Shown here: in pieces, positions 35,507-44,984 of the stretch | How the letters are laid out: each line of letters begins with the position of its first letter | How positions within the stretch are numbered: position 1 is the stretch's first letter | NCBI GenBank assembly: GCA_937950315.1 | Contig: CALFDU010000080.1 | Coordinates: 1 to 64,000, forward strand | Source of the DNA: an uncultured Saprospiraceae bacterium | GTDB taxonomy: Bacteria; Bacteroidota; Bacteroidia; Chitinophagales; Saprospiraceae | DNA: 64,000 nt | Direction of reading: 5' to 3' | Made by a program: the position numbers and the translations under genes | The notes under the pieces: model-generated | Seen by the model: the letters and a program-made list of their open reading frames with translations, nothing else | Database searches by the model: none | What the model was told of the DNA's origin: nothing

Positions 35507-36693
35507 TAAATAATTTGAAATTCACTGCAGATACCATCCTTGTCGGTGATGGTACACATCTTACTTCCTCCGTAATCATTTTGGATGAATCTGGGTTGAT
35601 CACGAGTATTGATAAATTGGAAGATCATGATCCCAGCACCGTCCAGCATTTTGAAGGTTGTCTCATGCCTGGTTTGATTAATACCCATTGCCATCTTGAG
35701 CTGTCCCATATGAAATCTAAGATTCCTTCAGGAACAGGTCTGATTAATTTTATTTCGCACGTGGTAAAATTTCGAGATGTGGATCAAAAGATCATTGACC
35801 AGGCCATCGTAGACGCTGACAAGGAAATGTTTGACAATGGAATACAAGCGGTCGGAGATATTTGTAACAAAGTGGACACCGCTTCTCAGAAATCCAAAAG
35901 CCCCATTGCCTACTACAGCTTTGTAGAGATGTTTGATTTTATGAATCCTAAAATGACAGATCAATTCTATAAGCAATACAAGGCAGTGTACAATGACCAA
36001 TCTGATGAAGGATTGAACAAAAAATCAATGGTGCCTCATGCACCATACAGCGTCAGTCCCGAACTATTTGATCTCTTGGCTGAACACGTCAGCGCAGATC
36101 AGACGATCAGTATTCACAACCAAGAAACGCCGGCTGAGAACGAAATGTTTGTACATAACACAGGTGGCTTTTTAGAATTTTTCGCGAGCATTGGTATGCC
36201 GATTGATCAAGTTCCCACCAAGGGAGTCAATTCCATCATCTATGCATTGGCCAACATGGATCCGCGACAAAAAACCTTGCTGGTCCACAATACCATGACC
36301 ACAGCCAAAGATATTTCTGATGCACAAGATTGGTCCAACCAAATCTACTGGGCTACTTGTCCCAATGCCAATCTATATATCGAAAACAATTTACCCGACT
36401 ATCAGATTTTTATAGACCACAATTGTAAGATGACCATCGGCACCGACAGCCTAAGTTCCAATTGGCAGTTGAGCATTTGGGAAGAAATGAAAACAATCGC
36501 CAAATACAAATCATATGTCGACTTTGATCATTTGGTGACTTGGGCGTGCAAGAATGGGGCAGAAGCATTGGGATATTCAGACTTGTTAGGAACGATTGAA
36601 GTAGGAAAGCGCCCAGGTATTTTGCATGCAGACATGCGTTACAAAACAAGAGAAACCAATATTCAATCTGCTACTTTAACTAGACTCGTTTAA
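35503..36693 (+). CDS. Amidohydrolase-family deaminase (MtaD/MqnX-like)
   Basis: 396 residues. Composite-domain N-terminus, then the metal motif LINTHCHLELSH, further ligands in VPHAPYSVSPELF, SIHNQETPAENEM and LLVHNTMTTA, and the final Asp in TIGTDSLSSN. The metal pair is HCH, as in HxH. Proteins with HCHLELSH plus a segment like IPSGTGLINFISHVV resemble adenosine-type or aminodeoxyfutalosine deaminases. Menaquinone biosynthesis by the futalosine route is therefore one possibility, but no other mqn gene is near. Its 3' end overlaps the convergent GSCFA gene by 14 bases. Confidence 0.85.
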   Translation: MINNLKFTADTILVGDGTHLTSSVIILDESGLITSIDKLEDHDPSTVQHFEGCLMPGLINTHCHLELSHMKSKIPSGTGLINFISHVVKFRDVDQKIIDQAIVDADKEMFDNGIQAVGDICNKVDTASQKSKSPIAYYSFVEMFDFMNPKMTDQFYKQYKAVYNDQSDEGLNKKSMVPHAPYSVSPELFDLLAEHVSADQTISIHNQETPAENEMFVHNTGGFLEFFASIGMPIDQVPTKGVNSIIYALANMDPRQKTLLVHNTMTTAKDISDAQDWSNQIYWATCPNANLYIENNLPDYQIFIDHNCKMTIGTDSLSSNWQLSIWEEMKTIAKYKSYVDFDHLVTWACKNGAEALGYSDLLGTIEVGKRPGILHADMRYKTRETNIQSATLTRLV

Positions 36694-37666
36694 GCGCTGC
36701 AATTTGAATCTCTTCTTGACTAAAATCAGCATGAGTCGCTTCAAGTATTAGTTGATTCATTTGGGATTCAGTTGCAAGTAAAAATTTCTGATAATCCTCT
36801 GATCCTTTTTGAAATGGTCTGTGAGCCAAATTGCGATGTAGTTTCTCAATCTTTGAAATCATCTTGATACTTTGTTCGCTTAGCGCAAATGTTTTAAACT
36901 GTTCCCATATGTGATTGATTGCCTGCTTATTGGGATGGATTAAGTCTTCTTCATACCATCGATAATCTCGTAATTCATCTATCATAATTTCATAGGCAGG
37001 GTAGTAAAAGCAATCTTCTTTTTCGGCAAGAGTATTGGCTGCATCAATCAATCTGGATTTACTTCTTGCATTTTGCTGGATACCATCTCGAGTATGTCGG
37101 ATAGGGCTGACAGTGAATATGGTTTTCAGAGAAGGGTTGAGTGATTTTAGTGTGGTCACACTTGCATCCAATGCTTGTATGATTTCTGATGTGTCCAATA
37201 GTCTTCTTGTAAACATGGAAGAAGGCAGTTTGTGACAATTGGCCACGACCTCTTGGTTCAAGTTGTATTGATATGCATAAGATGTCCCTAGACTGACAAT
37301 CAGCCAATCAAGATGGCCATTTGCGAAAGCGTGAGAAGAAGAAATTGCCTCATTGAGGCCATTAATTGTCGTCTGCTTATCAAGAGTATTAAGTTGACTA
37401 TGAAAATCTAGATGACAATACTGTCTTTGGCACAGTAATAGCTCCTCTTCAATTACCAAAGCAGCCTTGGTAATCCTGTCGATGCTTTTGGATAGTGAAA
37501 CAGGGTTATAGATGATACCAAATGGATTACATGATGCATGAAATTTATTTGTTAAAAGTCTCTGACCTATATTGTCCGCAAAACAGGAACCTAGCGTTAA
37601 AATTCGATCGGAATGTTGGATTTTATGTGGAATTTCCCCGATTTCTACCTTTGTAAAGAGATTCAT
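36680..37666 (-). CDS. GSCFA domain protein
   Basis: 328 residues from the ATG of MNLFTKVEIGEIPHKIQH. The open frame begins 12 codons earlier with TTG, but that stretch is basic leader-like sequence. The name-giving motif appears as ILTLGSCFADNIGQRL, followed by FGIIYNPVSLSKSIDRI, WLIVSLGTSYAY, FTVSPIRHTRDG and DLIHPNKQAINHIWEQF. The Ser and the terminal Asp/His in DLIHPN suggest an SGNH-hydrolase-like fold. Substrate unknown. Confidence 0.92.
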   Translation of the reverse strand: MNLFTKVEIGEIPHKIQHSDRILTLGSCFADNIGQRLLTNKFHASCNPFGIIYNPVSLSKSIDRITKAALVIEEELLLCQRQYCHLDFHSQLNTLDKQTTINGLNEAISSSHAFANGHLDWLIVSLGTSYAYQYNLNQEVVANCHKLPSSMFTRRLLDTSEIIQALDASVTTLKSLNPSLKTIFTVSPIRHTRDGIQQNARSKSRLIDAANTLAEKEDCFYYPAYEIMIDELRDYRWYEEDLIHPNKQAINHIWEQFKTFALSEQSIKMISKIEKLHRNLAHRPFQKGSEDYQKFLLATESQMNQLILEATHADFSQEEIQIAALKRV

Positions 37667-37906
37667 GAATATTTTTTGACGTTTTTTGTTGTTATTGAGC
37701 AACTAAATATCGACTTTTGGAGTCTAATATTTAACTCGCCCGTTTCAATCAAGCCCTTTTATTATTGTTTTTAGTCGTCATGATTGACATCTAAGTTACA
37801 AATGAATAGATTCTACGTTTTTTTTCAGAATGTAGACATGTTTTTTTAACTTGAGGCATCATGATTGCTTCCATTACTTAAAAACCATAACTGTACACAC
37901 TTGATT

Positions 37907-38953
37907 ATGATACGTTTTAAAAGATTGTTGATTTTTATGTTCCCGCTATTTTTAGCTGGATCGATGAATGCACAAGACATTCACTTCTCTCAGTTTTATA
38001 TGTCACCACTTAATCTAAATCCTGCAATGACAGGTGTGATGAACTGTAACACGAGACTTGTTGCCAATTACAGAAACCAATGGGCTGCCGTTCTTCAGAG
38101 CGATGCATTCAACACGTATTCTGTTTCTTATGATCAGAAAATTCCTGTAGGAAGATCTGATTACTTCGGAATTGGAGGTTCTTTCTTTGGTGATGTTGCT
38201 GGTGCAACTAGATTCGGAACAATCCAAGGAAGATTGTCGGTCGCATATAGTAAAAAGATGGGCGGATATAGAAAGAAAGCTCACTACCTTTCCATCGGTG
38301 CTGACATCGGTGAAGGTCAAAGAAAAATAAATACCAATAACTTACAATGGGGTACACAACACGATGGTGTTGGAGGGTTTAATGCCCAAGGACCTGCTGG
38401 CTTTGTATCAAACCCAGATTTCCTATACTCTGATATCTCAGCTGGTTTGTTGTGGTTCTCTACTTTTGATGCCAACAACAACTTTTACGCTGGAATTTCT
38501 ATGGCTCACTTGAACCAACCGAATGTTTCATTCCAACAGCAAAACTTCGTTCCACTTGATAGTAGATTGACAGTGAATGCAGGGGGTATGGTAGAAATTG
38601 CAAAAGGAATCACATTGGTTCCTAACATTGTAGCAATGTTTCAAGGAAGTCACAGAGAATTCAATATTGGATCTGCTCTTAGATTTGCTTTAGGTTCGTC
38701 AAGAATTGTAACACAATCATGGCAAGCAGGTCTTTGGTACAGATTAGGTACTAAAGAAGATGGTGGAATCCACTCAGATGCATTGATATTTACAACAAGA
38801 TTTGATTACGAAACTTACGGAATTGGATTTAGCTATGATTATAATGTATCAAAGCTTCAAGAAGGAGGAAACTTCAACGGAGCATTTGAATTCTCATTAA
38901 TCTATTACATCTGTGGGTCAGAAAAAAGATCTGTTTATTGCCCAAGATTCTAA
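37907..38953 (+). CDS. PorP/SprF family T9SS membrane protein
   Basis: 348 residues. The ATG of MIRFKRLLIFMFPLF gives a clean signal peptide cut after SMNA. Codons upstream in the open frame do not look coding. The mature start QDIHFSQFYMSPLNLNPAMT is the classic PorP/SprF signature, followed by barrel strands (NTRLVANYRNQWAAVLQ, YFGIGGSFFGD, RLSVAYSKKMG, AGLWYRLGTKEDGGIHSDAL) and a C-terminal Cys pair. SprF-type proteins work with T9SS cargo of the SprB type. The partner adhesin is not adjacent here. A terminator follows. Confidence 0.9.
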   Translation: MIRFKRLLIFMFPLFLAGSMNAQDIHFSQFYMSPLNLNPAMTGVMNCNTRLVANYRNQWAAVLQSDAFNTYSVSYDQKIPVGRSDYFGIGGSFFGDVAGATRFGTIQGRLSVAYSKKMGGYRKKAHYLSIGADIGEGQRKINTNNLQWGTQHDGVGGFNAQGPAGFVSNPDFLYSDISAGLLWFSTFDANNNFYAGISMAHLNQPNVSFQQQNFVPLDSRLTVNAGGMVEIAKGITLVPNIVAMFQGSHREFNIGSALRFALGSSRIVTQSWQAGLWYRLGTKEDGGIHSDALIFTTRFDYETYGIGFSYDYNVSKLQEGGNFNGAFEFSLIYYICGSEKRSVYCPRF

Positions 38954-38979
38954 GAAGAAAAAGAAAAATTCATATATTG

Positions 38980-39014
38980 AAATCCTTGCATCTATGGTGC
39001 AAGGATTTTTTTTT
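38980..39014 (+). terminator. Terminator after the PorP-family gene
   Basis: AAATCCTTGCA / TGCAAGGATTT, 11-bp perfect stem with a 7-nt loop, running into nine T. Confidence 0.9.
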
Positions 39015-39032
39015 GACCAAAACTGAGAAAAG

Positions 39033-39446
39033 ATGTTTGGAAACACAAAAAAGTCTGGCTCAACACCAGCTAGCTCAAGTCAAAGTATGAACAATTCAGG
39101 AATCAATAGCTTGGTTTCTGGAACTTCCATAGAGGGAACAATCATTGCTCAAAATGACATTCGTATTGATGGTACCTTGCAAGGAACATTGGAATGTACA
39201 GGAAGAGTGATAGTAGGAGCTGATGGTAGACTCACCGGTGACATAAAATGCCAAAATGCCATCATCGAAGGTTACGTTCAAGGAACCATTGTCGTGAGCG
39301 AAGAATTGGACATAAGAGAAACAGGAAGTGTCAATGGTGAAGTGACAACGGGAAAGCTCAGAATAGCTCCTGGAGGTATCTTTAATGTCAACTGTAATAT
39401 GGGTGGTCAAAAAATTAAATCGATCAGTACTGGTACTGACGACTAA
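39033..39446 (+). CDS. Bactofilin family cytoskeletal protein
   Basis: 137 residues. A short Ser/Asn-rich N-terminus is followed by the right-handed beta-helix of the bactofilin domain: SLVSGTSIEGTIIAQNDIRI, DGTLQGTLECTGRVIVGADG, AIIEGYVQGTIVVSEELDIR, VNGEVTTGKLRIAPGGIF. Such proteins polymerise without nucleotide and act in cell shape, polarity or wall synthesis. It leads a run of small genes (AtpZ, membrane protein, biotin carrier) with short gaps and probably shares their transcript. Confidence 0.95.
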   Translation: MFGNTKKSGSTPASSSQSMNNSGINSLVSGTSIEGTIIAQNDIRIDGTLQGTLECTGRVIVGADGRLTGDIKCQNAIIEGYVQGTIVVSEELDIRETGSVNGEVTTGKLRIAPGGIFNVNCNMGGQKIKSISTGTDD

Positions 39447-39461
39447 TTTTCCAGTCCGCAC

Positions 39462-39692
39462 ATGTCACCCAAATCAAATGACCCAAAGGAAGGATACAAC
39501 CCCAATGCATATCTGAGATACTCGGGTATGGTCATGCAACTGCTTGTACTTTTATTTCTTGCCGCTTATCTCGGTAAAAAAATAGATGCTAAATTGGGCA
39601 ATGAAACACTTTACGTAACAGCAATGCTCGTCTTATTTGCCGTTATCGCTTATTTAATTAAAGTTTATTTTGACCTCACCAAAAATCCATGA
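39462..39692 (+). CDS. AtpZ/AtpI-family protein
   Basis: 76 residues with two membrane helices (GMVMQLLVLLFLAAYLGKKI, YVTAMLVLFAVIAYLIKVYF) joined by DAKLGNETL. This is the AtpZ/putative F1F0 ATPase subunit I family, which assists ATP synthase assembly or Mg/Ca homeostasis. Its stop overlaps the next start by 4 nt. The structural ATP synthase genes that usually follow are not in the window. Confidence 0.88.
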   Translation: MSPKSNDPKEGYNPNAYLRYSGMVMQLLVLLFLAAYLGKKIDAKLGNETLYVTAMLVLFAVIAYLIKVYFDLTKNP

Positions 39693-40069
39693 ATCATTCT
39701 AATTTCTTATCAGGACTCCTTATTTCAATTTTGGCTTGTGTAGCCATATATATGGGAGTGATTCAGTTGATGCCTGCTTTCAATTATACAGATGTAAACT
39801 ACTATACCATCGCTATGTTTGTTGTCATCTCATTGATTGTTTACTTCATGGCCCACAAAGCTCTTGAAAGTGATAATAAAAACTCGTTTTTGAACATAGT
39901 TGTGATGAATTTATTCATGAAGATGGTGGCCTCCTTTGTATTGATTGGAGTGTATGTTAAAATGACCTCACCGGAGGATAAAATGTATTTAATCCCTCTG
40001 ACAATCAATTATCTTATTTTTACGATCTTTGAAACGTATTTCCTAAGCAAAGCAGCAAAAGTAAAATGA
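39689..40069 (+). CDS. Four-helix membrane protein of the AtpI type, hypothetical
   Basis: 126 residues with four membrane helices (FLSGLLISILACVAIYMGVI, TIAMFVVISLIVYFMA, MVASFVLIGVYVKM, LTINYLIFTIFETYFLSK). The layout matches the ATP synthase I-like protein often found beside AtpZ in Bacteroidota, but no strict motif is present. It overlaps the neighbours by 4 nt on both sides, so its translation is tied to AtpZ and to the biotin carrier. Confidence 0.75.
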   Translation: MNHSNFLSGLLISILACVAIYMGVIQLMPAFNYTDVNYYTIAMFVVISLIVYFMAHKALESDNKNSFLNIVVMNLFMKMVASFVLIGVYVKMTSPEDKMYLIPLTINYLIFTIFETYFLSKAAKVK

Positions 40070-40545
40070 GCCATTATTCTATTAAGACAGATAAGTACAC
40101 CGCACAACTCGATGAAGTTGAAGACAAGGAAAGCTTTAAAGTTCTATCCATGAATGAGGACCAATGGGTTGTTCAGTTTAAGAATACCATCCACCATTGT
40201 GAAATCCTTTCTTTTGATCCAGCAAGCAAGAGTTATACGATTCTGGTTGACAACCAAAAGGTGAGTTTCAATCTTATGGATGAAGTTGATCGTACAGTAG
40301 AAGACATGGGAATGAACAAAGTAATCCAACCTGTGTTAGATCAATTAAAGGCGCCAATGCCTGGTCTGGTATTGAATATCAGAGTGAGTCCAGGAGACGA
40401 AATCGAAGAAGGAGATACTTTGCTCGTTTTAGAAGCGATGAAAATGGAAAACGTGATCAAGGCGACCGGAAAAGGTACCGTAAAAGAAATAAAAGTAGGA
40501 CAGGGTGATAAGGTAGACAAAGGACAAGTTCTTATTCAGTTCTAA
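40066..40545 (+). CDS. Biotin carboxyl carrier-like protein
   Basis: 159 residues. A beta-rich N-terminal part (to ~90) is followed by a biotinyl/lipoyl domain: LKAPMPGLVLNIRVSPGDEI, the biotinylated Lys126 in LVLEAMKMENVI, and VGQGDKVDKGQVLIQF. It is the carrier subunit of a biotin-dependent acyl-CoA carboxylase or decarboxylase. In many Bacteroidota such a subunit goes with propionyl-/methylmalonyl-CoA enzymes whose other genes are elsewhere. Its coupling to AtpZ is unexpected. Confidence 0.92.
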   Translation: MSHYSIKTDKYTAQLDEVEDKESFKVLSMNEDQWVVQFKNTIHHCEILSFDPASKSYTILVDNQKVSFNLMDEVDRTVEDMGMNKVIQPVLDQLKAPMPGLVLNIRVSPGDEIEEGDTLLVLEAMKMENVIKATGKGTVKEIKVGQGDKVDKGQVLIQF

Positions 40546-40717
40546 TCTCATCTTAGTCACCAGATATACATAATCTATTTACCCATCTCATAGAAATATT
40601 CTCGTTTAGATATATAACGATACATCTATAATTTTCTATCTTGGTAAAGAAGAACCTTCCAATATCATGCAGCACAGCTTCCTCTAGCCCCATACAAATT
40701 TAACTTGTATTGATAAA

Positions 40718-42766
40718 TTGACTTTTAAGCTGTATAGATTTTTCCTATTGTCTGTGATTTTTATTGCTTCCATCCCAATTGGAATGGCACAGGAAGAGAC
40801 TGTCTCTTCTTATCTATCGATCGACGATACAAGCAATTTTCTTTCTTCCTACGATTTCCCAGTACAAATTGCTAGAATTTTACCCAAGCGATCTTGTTCT
40901 TTGCAAGCATTTAAAATCCACTTAAGTGGAGAAAGTGGATCATGTAAAATACATGTGTATGGACATGAAGGAGGACATTTCCTGCCTACCTTAGCCCAAG
41001 ATCTAATTGAGCCGATAGCGTTTGTCAAACGCAATGATCGCGATACCATTTTTACTTTTACACTCTCTGATCCACTCCGAATCGAAAACGATCAATTCTA
41101 TATTGCACTCGATGATTTTGATGGAGATTTTGGCGTGAAACAAGATCAATCGTACAAAACGGAGTTTTGCATTTCGGGAAACGGAGGTACCTATTATCCT
41201 ACTTACGTGCTGAGTAGAAAATTTTCAAAATTCATAGGGCAGGATGATCACATGGCAATGGACATTACCCTCAACTATGACAGTGAAGTAATGCCTTTTT
41301 ATACAGACGTGACTGAAGCGGTAGGACTACCAAGTGATCTTTACAACTATACTTCATCGTGGGCAGATGTAAACAATGATTTTTGGCCTGACCTATTGTT
41401 GGGTCATCGACTGTACATCAACAAAGGAGGTTCATTTGAACAAATGAAATATAGACCAGCCTGGGCCAGTAATAATCAATTGAAACGAAGCGCTTTTATC
41501 GACATGAATAATGATGGTTTCTGGGATATCATTTTGTTTGGTGGAGCGAATACCTTGCTCTACGTAAATGACGGGAAAGGGAATTTTAATAGAATTCGTT
41601 TAAATATTCCTTCAATGCCTCATATGAATGCATTTAGCATTGCGGACATCAATCATGATCAATATCCAGACCTATTTGTAGCCCAGTTGTGGAGCGAATA
41701 CCCAATCCCACAACCCAATTTTCTGTTTCTTAATGATGGGAATTTAGGATTTACCAATGCCTCTAGCAGATTGTATCCGTCATCTGATGAGAGTTTTAAT
41801 TTCCCTCAAGGCATAGCCAGCAACAAAAAAGTACGATCTTCAAAAATTCCAGATAAGAATAAAAACAGAAGAAGTCGAGCTTCTCAATTCATCGACTATG
41901 ACCAAGATGGAGATCAAGATCTATATGTTGCAAACTACTTTGTCGAAAAGGATGAATTCTATCAAAATGATGGACAAGGTTTCTTTTCAGTGATTGAGCC
42001 GCCTCATCCAATAGGGCAAGATGAAATGATTTCTAATAATGCCACAGGCGTAGCTTGGGAGGATTTTGACAACGATGGCGATTTTGATATTTTGGTTCCT
42101 CAGTTGGCACACCCGAGAAATATTCTCAAGTATGATCATCGTGGTATTACATTGTACGAAAACAACAATGGTTCTTTCACAGATATCTCTTCAATCAGCG
42201 GAATCCACTTTGAAGAAACTCATGCAGGAGCTGGTTTTGGAGACATCAATAACGATGGATTGTTAGATCTCATTACCACTGTTTATTATGGTTGCAGATT
42301 TGTGGATATGTATCTACAACAGCAAGATCATACATTTAAGATAAGCACAGATCAATCTGGCTTCTCCAAACTTGCTACAGGCAGTGAAGTTGATTTTGTA
42401 GACTACAACAACGACGGAAAGTTGGATGTTGTCTTTGCTCGAGAAGGTAACTTCTACCTCTTTGAAAACATCAGAGAATCCAACAACAATTGGCTTAAAA
42501 TAAATTTAAACTGTAAATCTCGAAACCATTTTGGTCTAGGATCCATCGTGAAAGTATATACCCAAGATAATATATACACCCAACAGGTTGGAGCAGGAAG
42601 TGGTCAAGGGGTGCAATCGCCATCGACCTTGCACTTTGGTTTGGGGCAAGCCCAAAAGGTAGACAAAGTCGAACTTTGGTATGGCGACAAATTGATTTCT
42701 GTTGGAGAGAACTTAAGTGTCAATAGAACCTATCTTTTGGATGAGGAGTTTGTGAAAACAGAATAA
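40718..42766 (+). CDS. Secreted VCBS/FG-GAP repeat protein with ASPIC/UnbV domain
   Basis: 682 residues. No ATG precedes the signal peptide (FFLLSVIFIASIPIGMAQ). TTG is the only plausible start, with an in-frame TAG eleven codons upstream. An N-terminal beta domain (20-190) is followed by six or so FG-GAP/VCBS repeats with DxDxDG-type calcium loops (DYDQDGDQDLYVANYF, DFDNDGDFDILVPQ, DINNDGLLDLITT, DYNNDGKLDVVFAR). The C-terminal ASPIC/UnbV domain reads HFGLGSIVKVYTQ, STLHFGLGQAQKVDKVELWY. It is a CRTAC1-like extracellular beta-propeller, without a clear T9SS signal. Confidence 0.85.
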   Translation: MTFKLYRFFLLSVIFIASIPIGMAQEETVSSYLSIDDTSNFLSSYDFPVQIARILPKRSCSLQAFKIHLSGESGSCKIHVYGHEGGHFLPTLAQDLIEPIAFVKRNDRDTIFTFTLSDPLRIENDQFYIALDDFDGDFGVKQDQSYKTEFCISGNGGTYYPTYVLSRKFSKFIGQDDHMAMDITLNYDSEVMPFYTDVTEAVGLPSDLYNYTSSWADVNNDFWPDLLLGHRLYINKGGSFEQMKYRPAWASNNQLKRSAFIDMNNDGFWDIILFGGANTLLYVNDGKGNFNRIRLNIPSMPHMNAFSIADINHDQYPDLFVAQLWSEYPIPQPNFLFLNDGNLGFTNASSRLYPSSDESFNFPQGIASNKKVRSSKIPDKNKNRRSRASQFIDYDQDGDQDLYVANYFVEKDEFYQNDGQGFFSVIEPPHPIGQDEMISNNATGVAWEDFDNDGDFDILVPQLAHPRNILKYDHRGITLYENNNGSFTDISSISGIHFEETHAGAGFGDINNDGLLDLITTVYYGCRFVDMYLQQQDHTFKISTDQSGFSKLATGSEVDFVDYNNDGKLDVVFAREGNFYLFENIRESNNNWLKINLNCKSRNHFGLGSIVKVYTQDNIYTQQVGAGSGQGVQSPSTLHFGLGQAQKVDKVELWYGDKLISVGENLSVNRTYLLDEEFVKTE

Positions 42767-43091
42767 TTTAAAATCCAGTAACTGATTTAATTTTCGTTTT
42801 TCTAATAATCAATTCTTGAATTAGGAAAATTCTTTCCTTCTAAATGTTTACTGCTCAATTTCAAAAATCAAAAAATTTAATGCTTTAACGAAGTTACCTA
42901 TTTGGTTTTAATTGTATTAATAAAAGTGTGCACGCATTTGATTTAATTCAATCTTATTTATTAGCTGAATATTTATTTTTTCTTTGGAGCTATGTTCTTT
43001 GCAGGATGTATCCGCTCATTTTATGGAGAAAGCCTAAGGTGAATTTTTGGTTCTATTAAATAAGAATTCCAAAACTTTAAAACAATAAATT
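42767..43091. other. Gene-free intergenic stretch
   Basis: 325 bases, very AT-rich, between the VCBS protein and the metalloprotease. I saw no gene, no strong hairpin and no full promoter box. It presumably holds the metalloprotease promoter. Confidence 0.5.
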
Positions 43092-43925
43092 ATGATTTCG
43101 ATAAGTATGATAAAAAGTAAGAGTTTCTTTTTCATGGTATTTTCTGCCTTAATTCTTTTTTCAATTACCTCTTGTGAAAAAGAACCCATTGATGATATTG
43201 ATCCTAATGTTGAGTTGACAGAACGCCAAGTTACTATTCCTGGACTCGAGCCATGGGGGTGTACAACAGTGACCGTCGCCATGGACGCTTCTTGTGATGA
43301 CAATCCAGTTTGGCAACAAGGGTTGCGAGATGCGGCTTCCTTATACAATGATACAGAAACTGGGTTACACGTTATTGTAACAAACGTTGAAGAAGATGCA
43401 GATATAATAATACAATGCGATGATAACTTGCAACCTGTTGGCGTTGGTACCTTTCCTGATCTTAGTATTTCACCTCAAACAGTTGGAAGTACGATTACCT
43501 TAAATGGCAGCTATGAGGATTGCAGAGAAAATGACCCTTGTTTTCATATGATGGTGATCGTTCATGAACTTGGGCACAACTTTGGCTTAGGTCATAATGG
43601 CGAATTGGGTTTCACTCACATAGATGGAACTGATAGAAATGGAAGAGATTTTGGTTCTATGTTTAATGAAGGTATGACAAGATTTGTTATCTGTGAGCCA
43701 ACTCCATTAGATAATTTTTTAGGGTGGGGGCATGCACCTTGTGAATTTTCAAATCAAGACTTAATCGCTTTGCAATATCTATTTCCAAGGCCAAGTGATC
43801 CATGTGAATGTCCTGCTGCATTTCCTCCTTTTGCATGTGGTGGTGGTCCTGATATTGAGATCGAATCAGAATGTCCTTGCGCTATTAATGAACGTTGCCT
43901 GAACAATAAATGTGTGCCACTTTAA
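43092..43925 (+). CDS. HEIGH-type zinc metalloprotease lipoprotein (M57/M12-like)
   Basis: 277 residues. The N-terminus FFFMVFSALILFSITSC fits a lipoprotein signal with the lipobox Cys at residue 28. The zinc site is intact: H158-ELGH162-NFGLGHN, the extended metzincin motif with a third His at 168, followed by a Met-turn-like GSMFNEGM. The C-terminal ~45 residues hold ten Cys (PCECPAAFPPFACGGG, CPCAINERCLNNKC), resembling a small EGF/knottin module. Probably a surface or secreted protease. A second start (MIKSK) five codons in is equally possible. Confidence 0.85.
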   Translation: MISISMIKSKSFFFMVFSALILFSITSCEKEPIDDIDPNVELTERQVTIPGLEPWGCTTVTVAMDASCDDNPVWQQGLRDAASLYNDTETGLHVIVTNVEEDADIIIQCDDNLQPVGVGTFPDLSISPQTVGSTITLNGSYEDCRENDPCFHMMVIVHELGHNFGLGHNGELGFTHIDGTDRNGRDFGSMFNEGMTRFVICEPTPLDNFLGWGHAPCEFSNQDLIALQYLFPRPSDPCECPAAFPPFACGGGPDIEIESECPCAINERCLNNKCVPL

Positions 43926-43956
43926 TTGATTGGTCACCATGGAATAGTCCTAAATG

Positions 43957-44006
43957 AAAATTGCCCAAGTAAAAATACATTTCTACTTGGGCAATTTTGT
44001 TTTTTG
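43957..44006. terminator. Bidirectional terminator between convergent genes
   Basis: 15-bp perfect stem AAAATTGCCCAAGTA / TACTTGGGCAATTTT with a 12-nt loop, then GTTTTTTG on the + strand and AAAA-flanked ends for the - strand. Confidence 0.9.
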
Positions 44007-44014
44007 TAGTCAGT

Positions 44015-44977
44015 CTACTTCTTTCTCTCCATCGCTTTCACTGCAGCATTCACCACATCTTGAATTCCTAGTCCATATTTGTCTAGCAATTGAGCAGGCG
44101 TTCCGGATTCTCCAAAAGAATCATTGACTGCAACATATTCTTGTGGTGATGGAAGGTATTGCGCCAGCACCTGAGCAACACTGTCGCCCAATCCTCCATG
44201 ACGTTGGTGCTCTTCAGCTGTAACAACTGCACCTGTCTTCGTGACTGAGTTCAATATCGCTTGCTCATCCAATGGCTTGATGGTATGAATGTTGATCAAT
44301 TCAGCATCGATGCTGTGAGCTGACTTTAAGATCTTTACTGCTTCCATTGCATGGTATACCATATGACCAGTTGCAATGATGGTTACATCTGTGCCTGGCT
44401 GCATCATGATCGCTTTCCCAATTTCAAATCCATCCTCAGGCATAAATACCGGCCAAGATGGTCTTCCAAATCTCAAGTACACAGGTCCATCAATTTCTGC
44501 AATCGCATGTGTAGCTGAAATGACTTGATTGTAATCACAAGGATTGATCACGGTCATCCCAGGCAACATTTTCATCATACCAAGATCTTCAAGGATCTGG
44601 TGCGTGGCCCCATCTTCTCCCAGAGTCAATCCTGCATGTGAAGCACATATTTTTACATTCTTATGTGAATAGGCTACCGACTGTCTGATCTGATCGTACA
44701 CTCTTCCAGTAGCAAAGTTGGCAAAGGTGGTTGCAAAAGGAATTTTTCCAGCCGTAGCCAGTCCAGCTGCCATTCCAATCATATTGGCTTCAGAAATTCC
44801 TGCTTGAATAAATCGAGTAGGGAAGTCTTTTTCAAAAGCATTTAATTTTAAAGAACCCGTTAGGTCAGCACACATAGCAATTACTTGATCATTTTTGTGA
44901 CCAAGGTCAAGCATCGCTTTACCAAAACCATCTCTGGTTGCTTTCTTATCTTTTATTTCAAAATTTTCTAACATCAT
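44015..44977 (-). CDS. Transketolase, C-terminal subunit
   Basis: 320 residues covering the pyrimidine-binding domain ([60 protein letters not shown]) and the C-terminal transketolase domain ([37 protein letters not shown]). It pairs with the N-terminal half encoded 7 bases upstream. Together they transfer two-carbon units in the pentose phosphate pathway. Two-gene transketolases are a normal form in many bacteria and archaea. Confidence 0.95.
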   Translation of the reverse strand: MMLENFEIKDKKATRDGFGKAMLDLGHKNDQVIAMCADLTGSLKLNAFEKDFPTRFIQAGISEANMIGMAAGLATAGKIPFATTFANFATGRVYDQIRQSVAYSHKNVKICASHAGLTLGEDGATHQILEDLGMMKMLPGMTVINPCDYNQVISATHAIAEIDGPVYLRFGRPSWPVFMPEDGFEIGKAIMMQPGTDVTIIATGHMVYHAMEAVKILKSAHSIDAELINIHTIKPLDEQAILNSVTKTGAVVTAEEHQRHGGLGDSVAQVLAQYLPSPQEYVAVNDSFGESGTPAQLLDKYGLGIQDVVNAAVKAMERKK

Positions 44978-44984
44978 TTGTGGT

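Noticed and set aside
40066-40545. Biotin carrier taken for a lipoyl (E2 or GcvH) protein
   Set aside because: The lysine context EAMKMEN is that of biotinyl domains, and GcvH and E2 signatures are absent.
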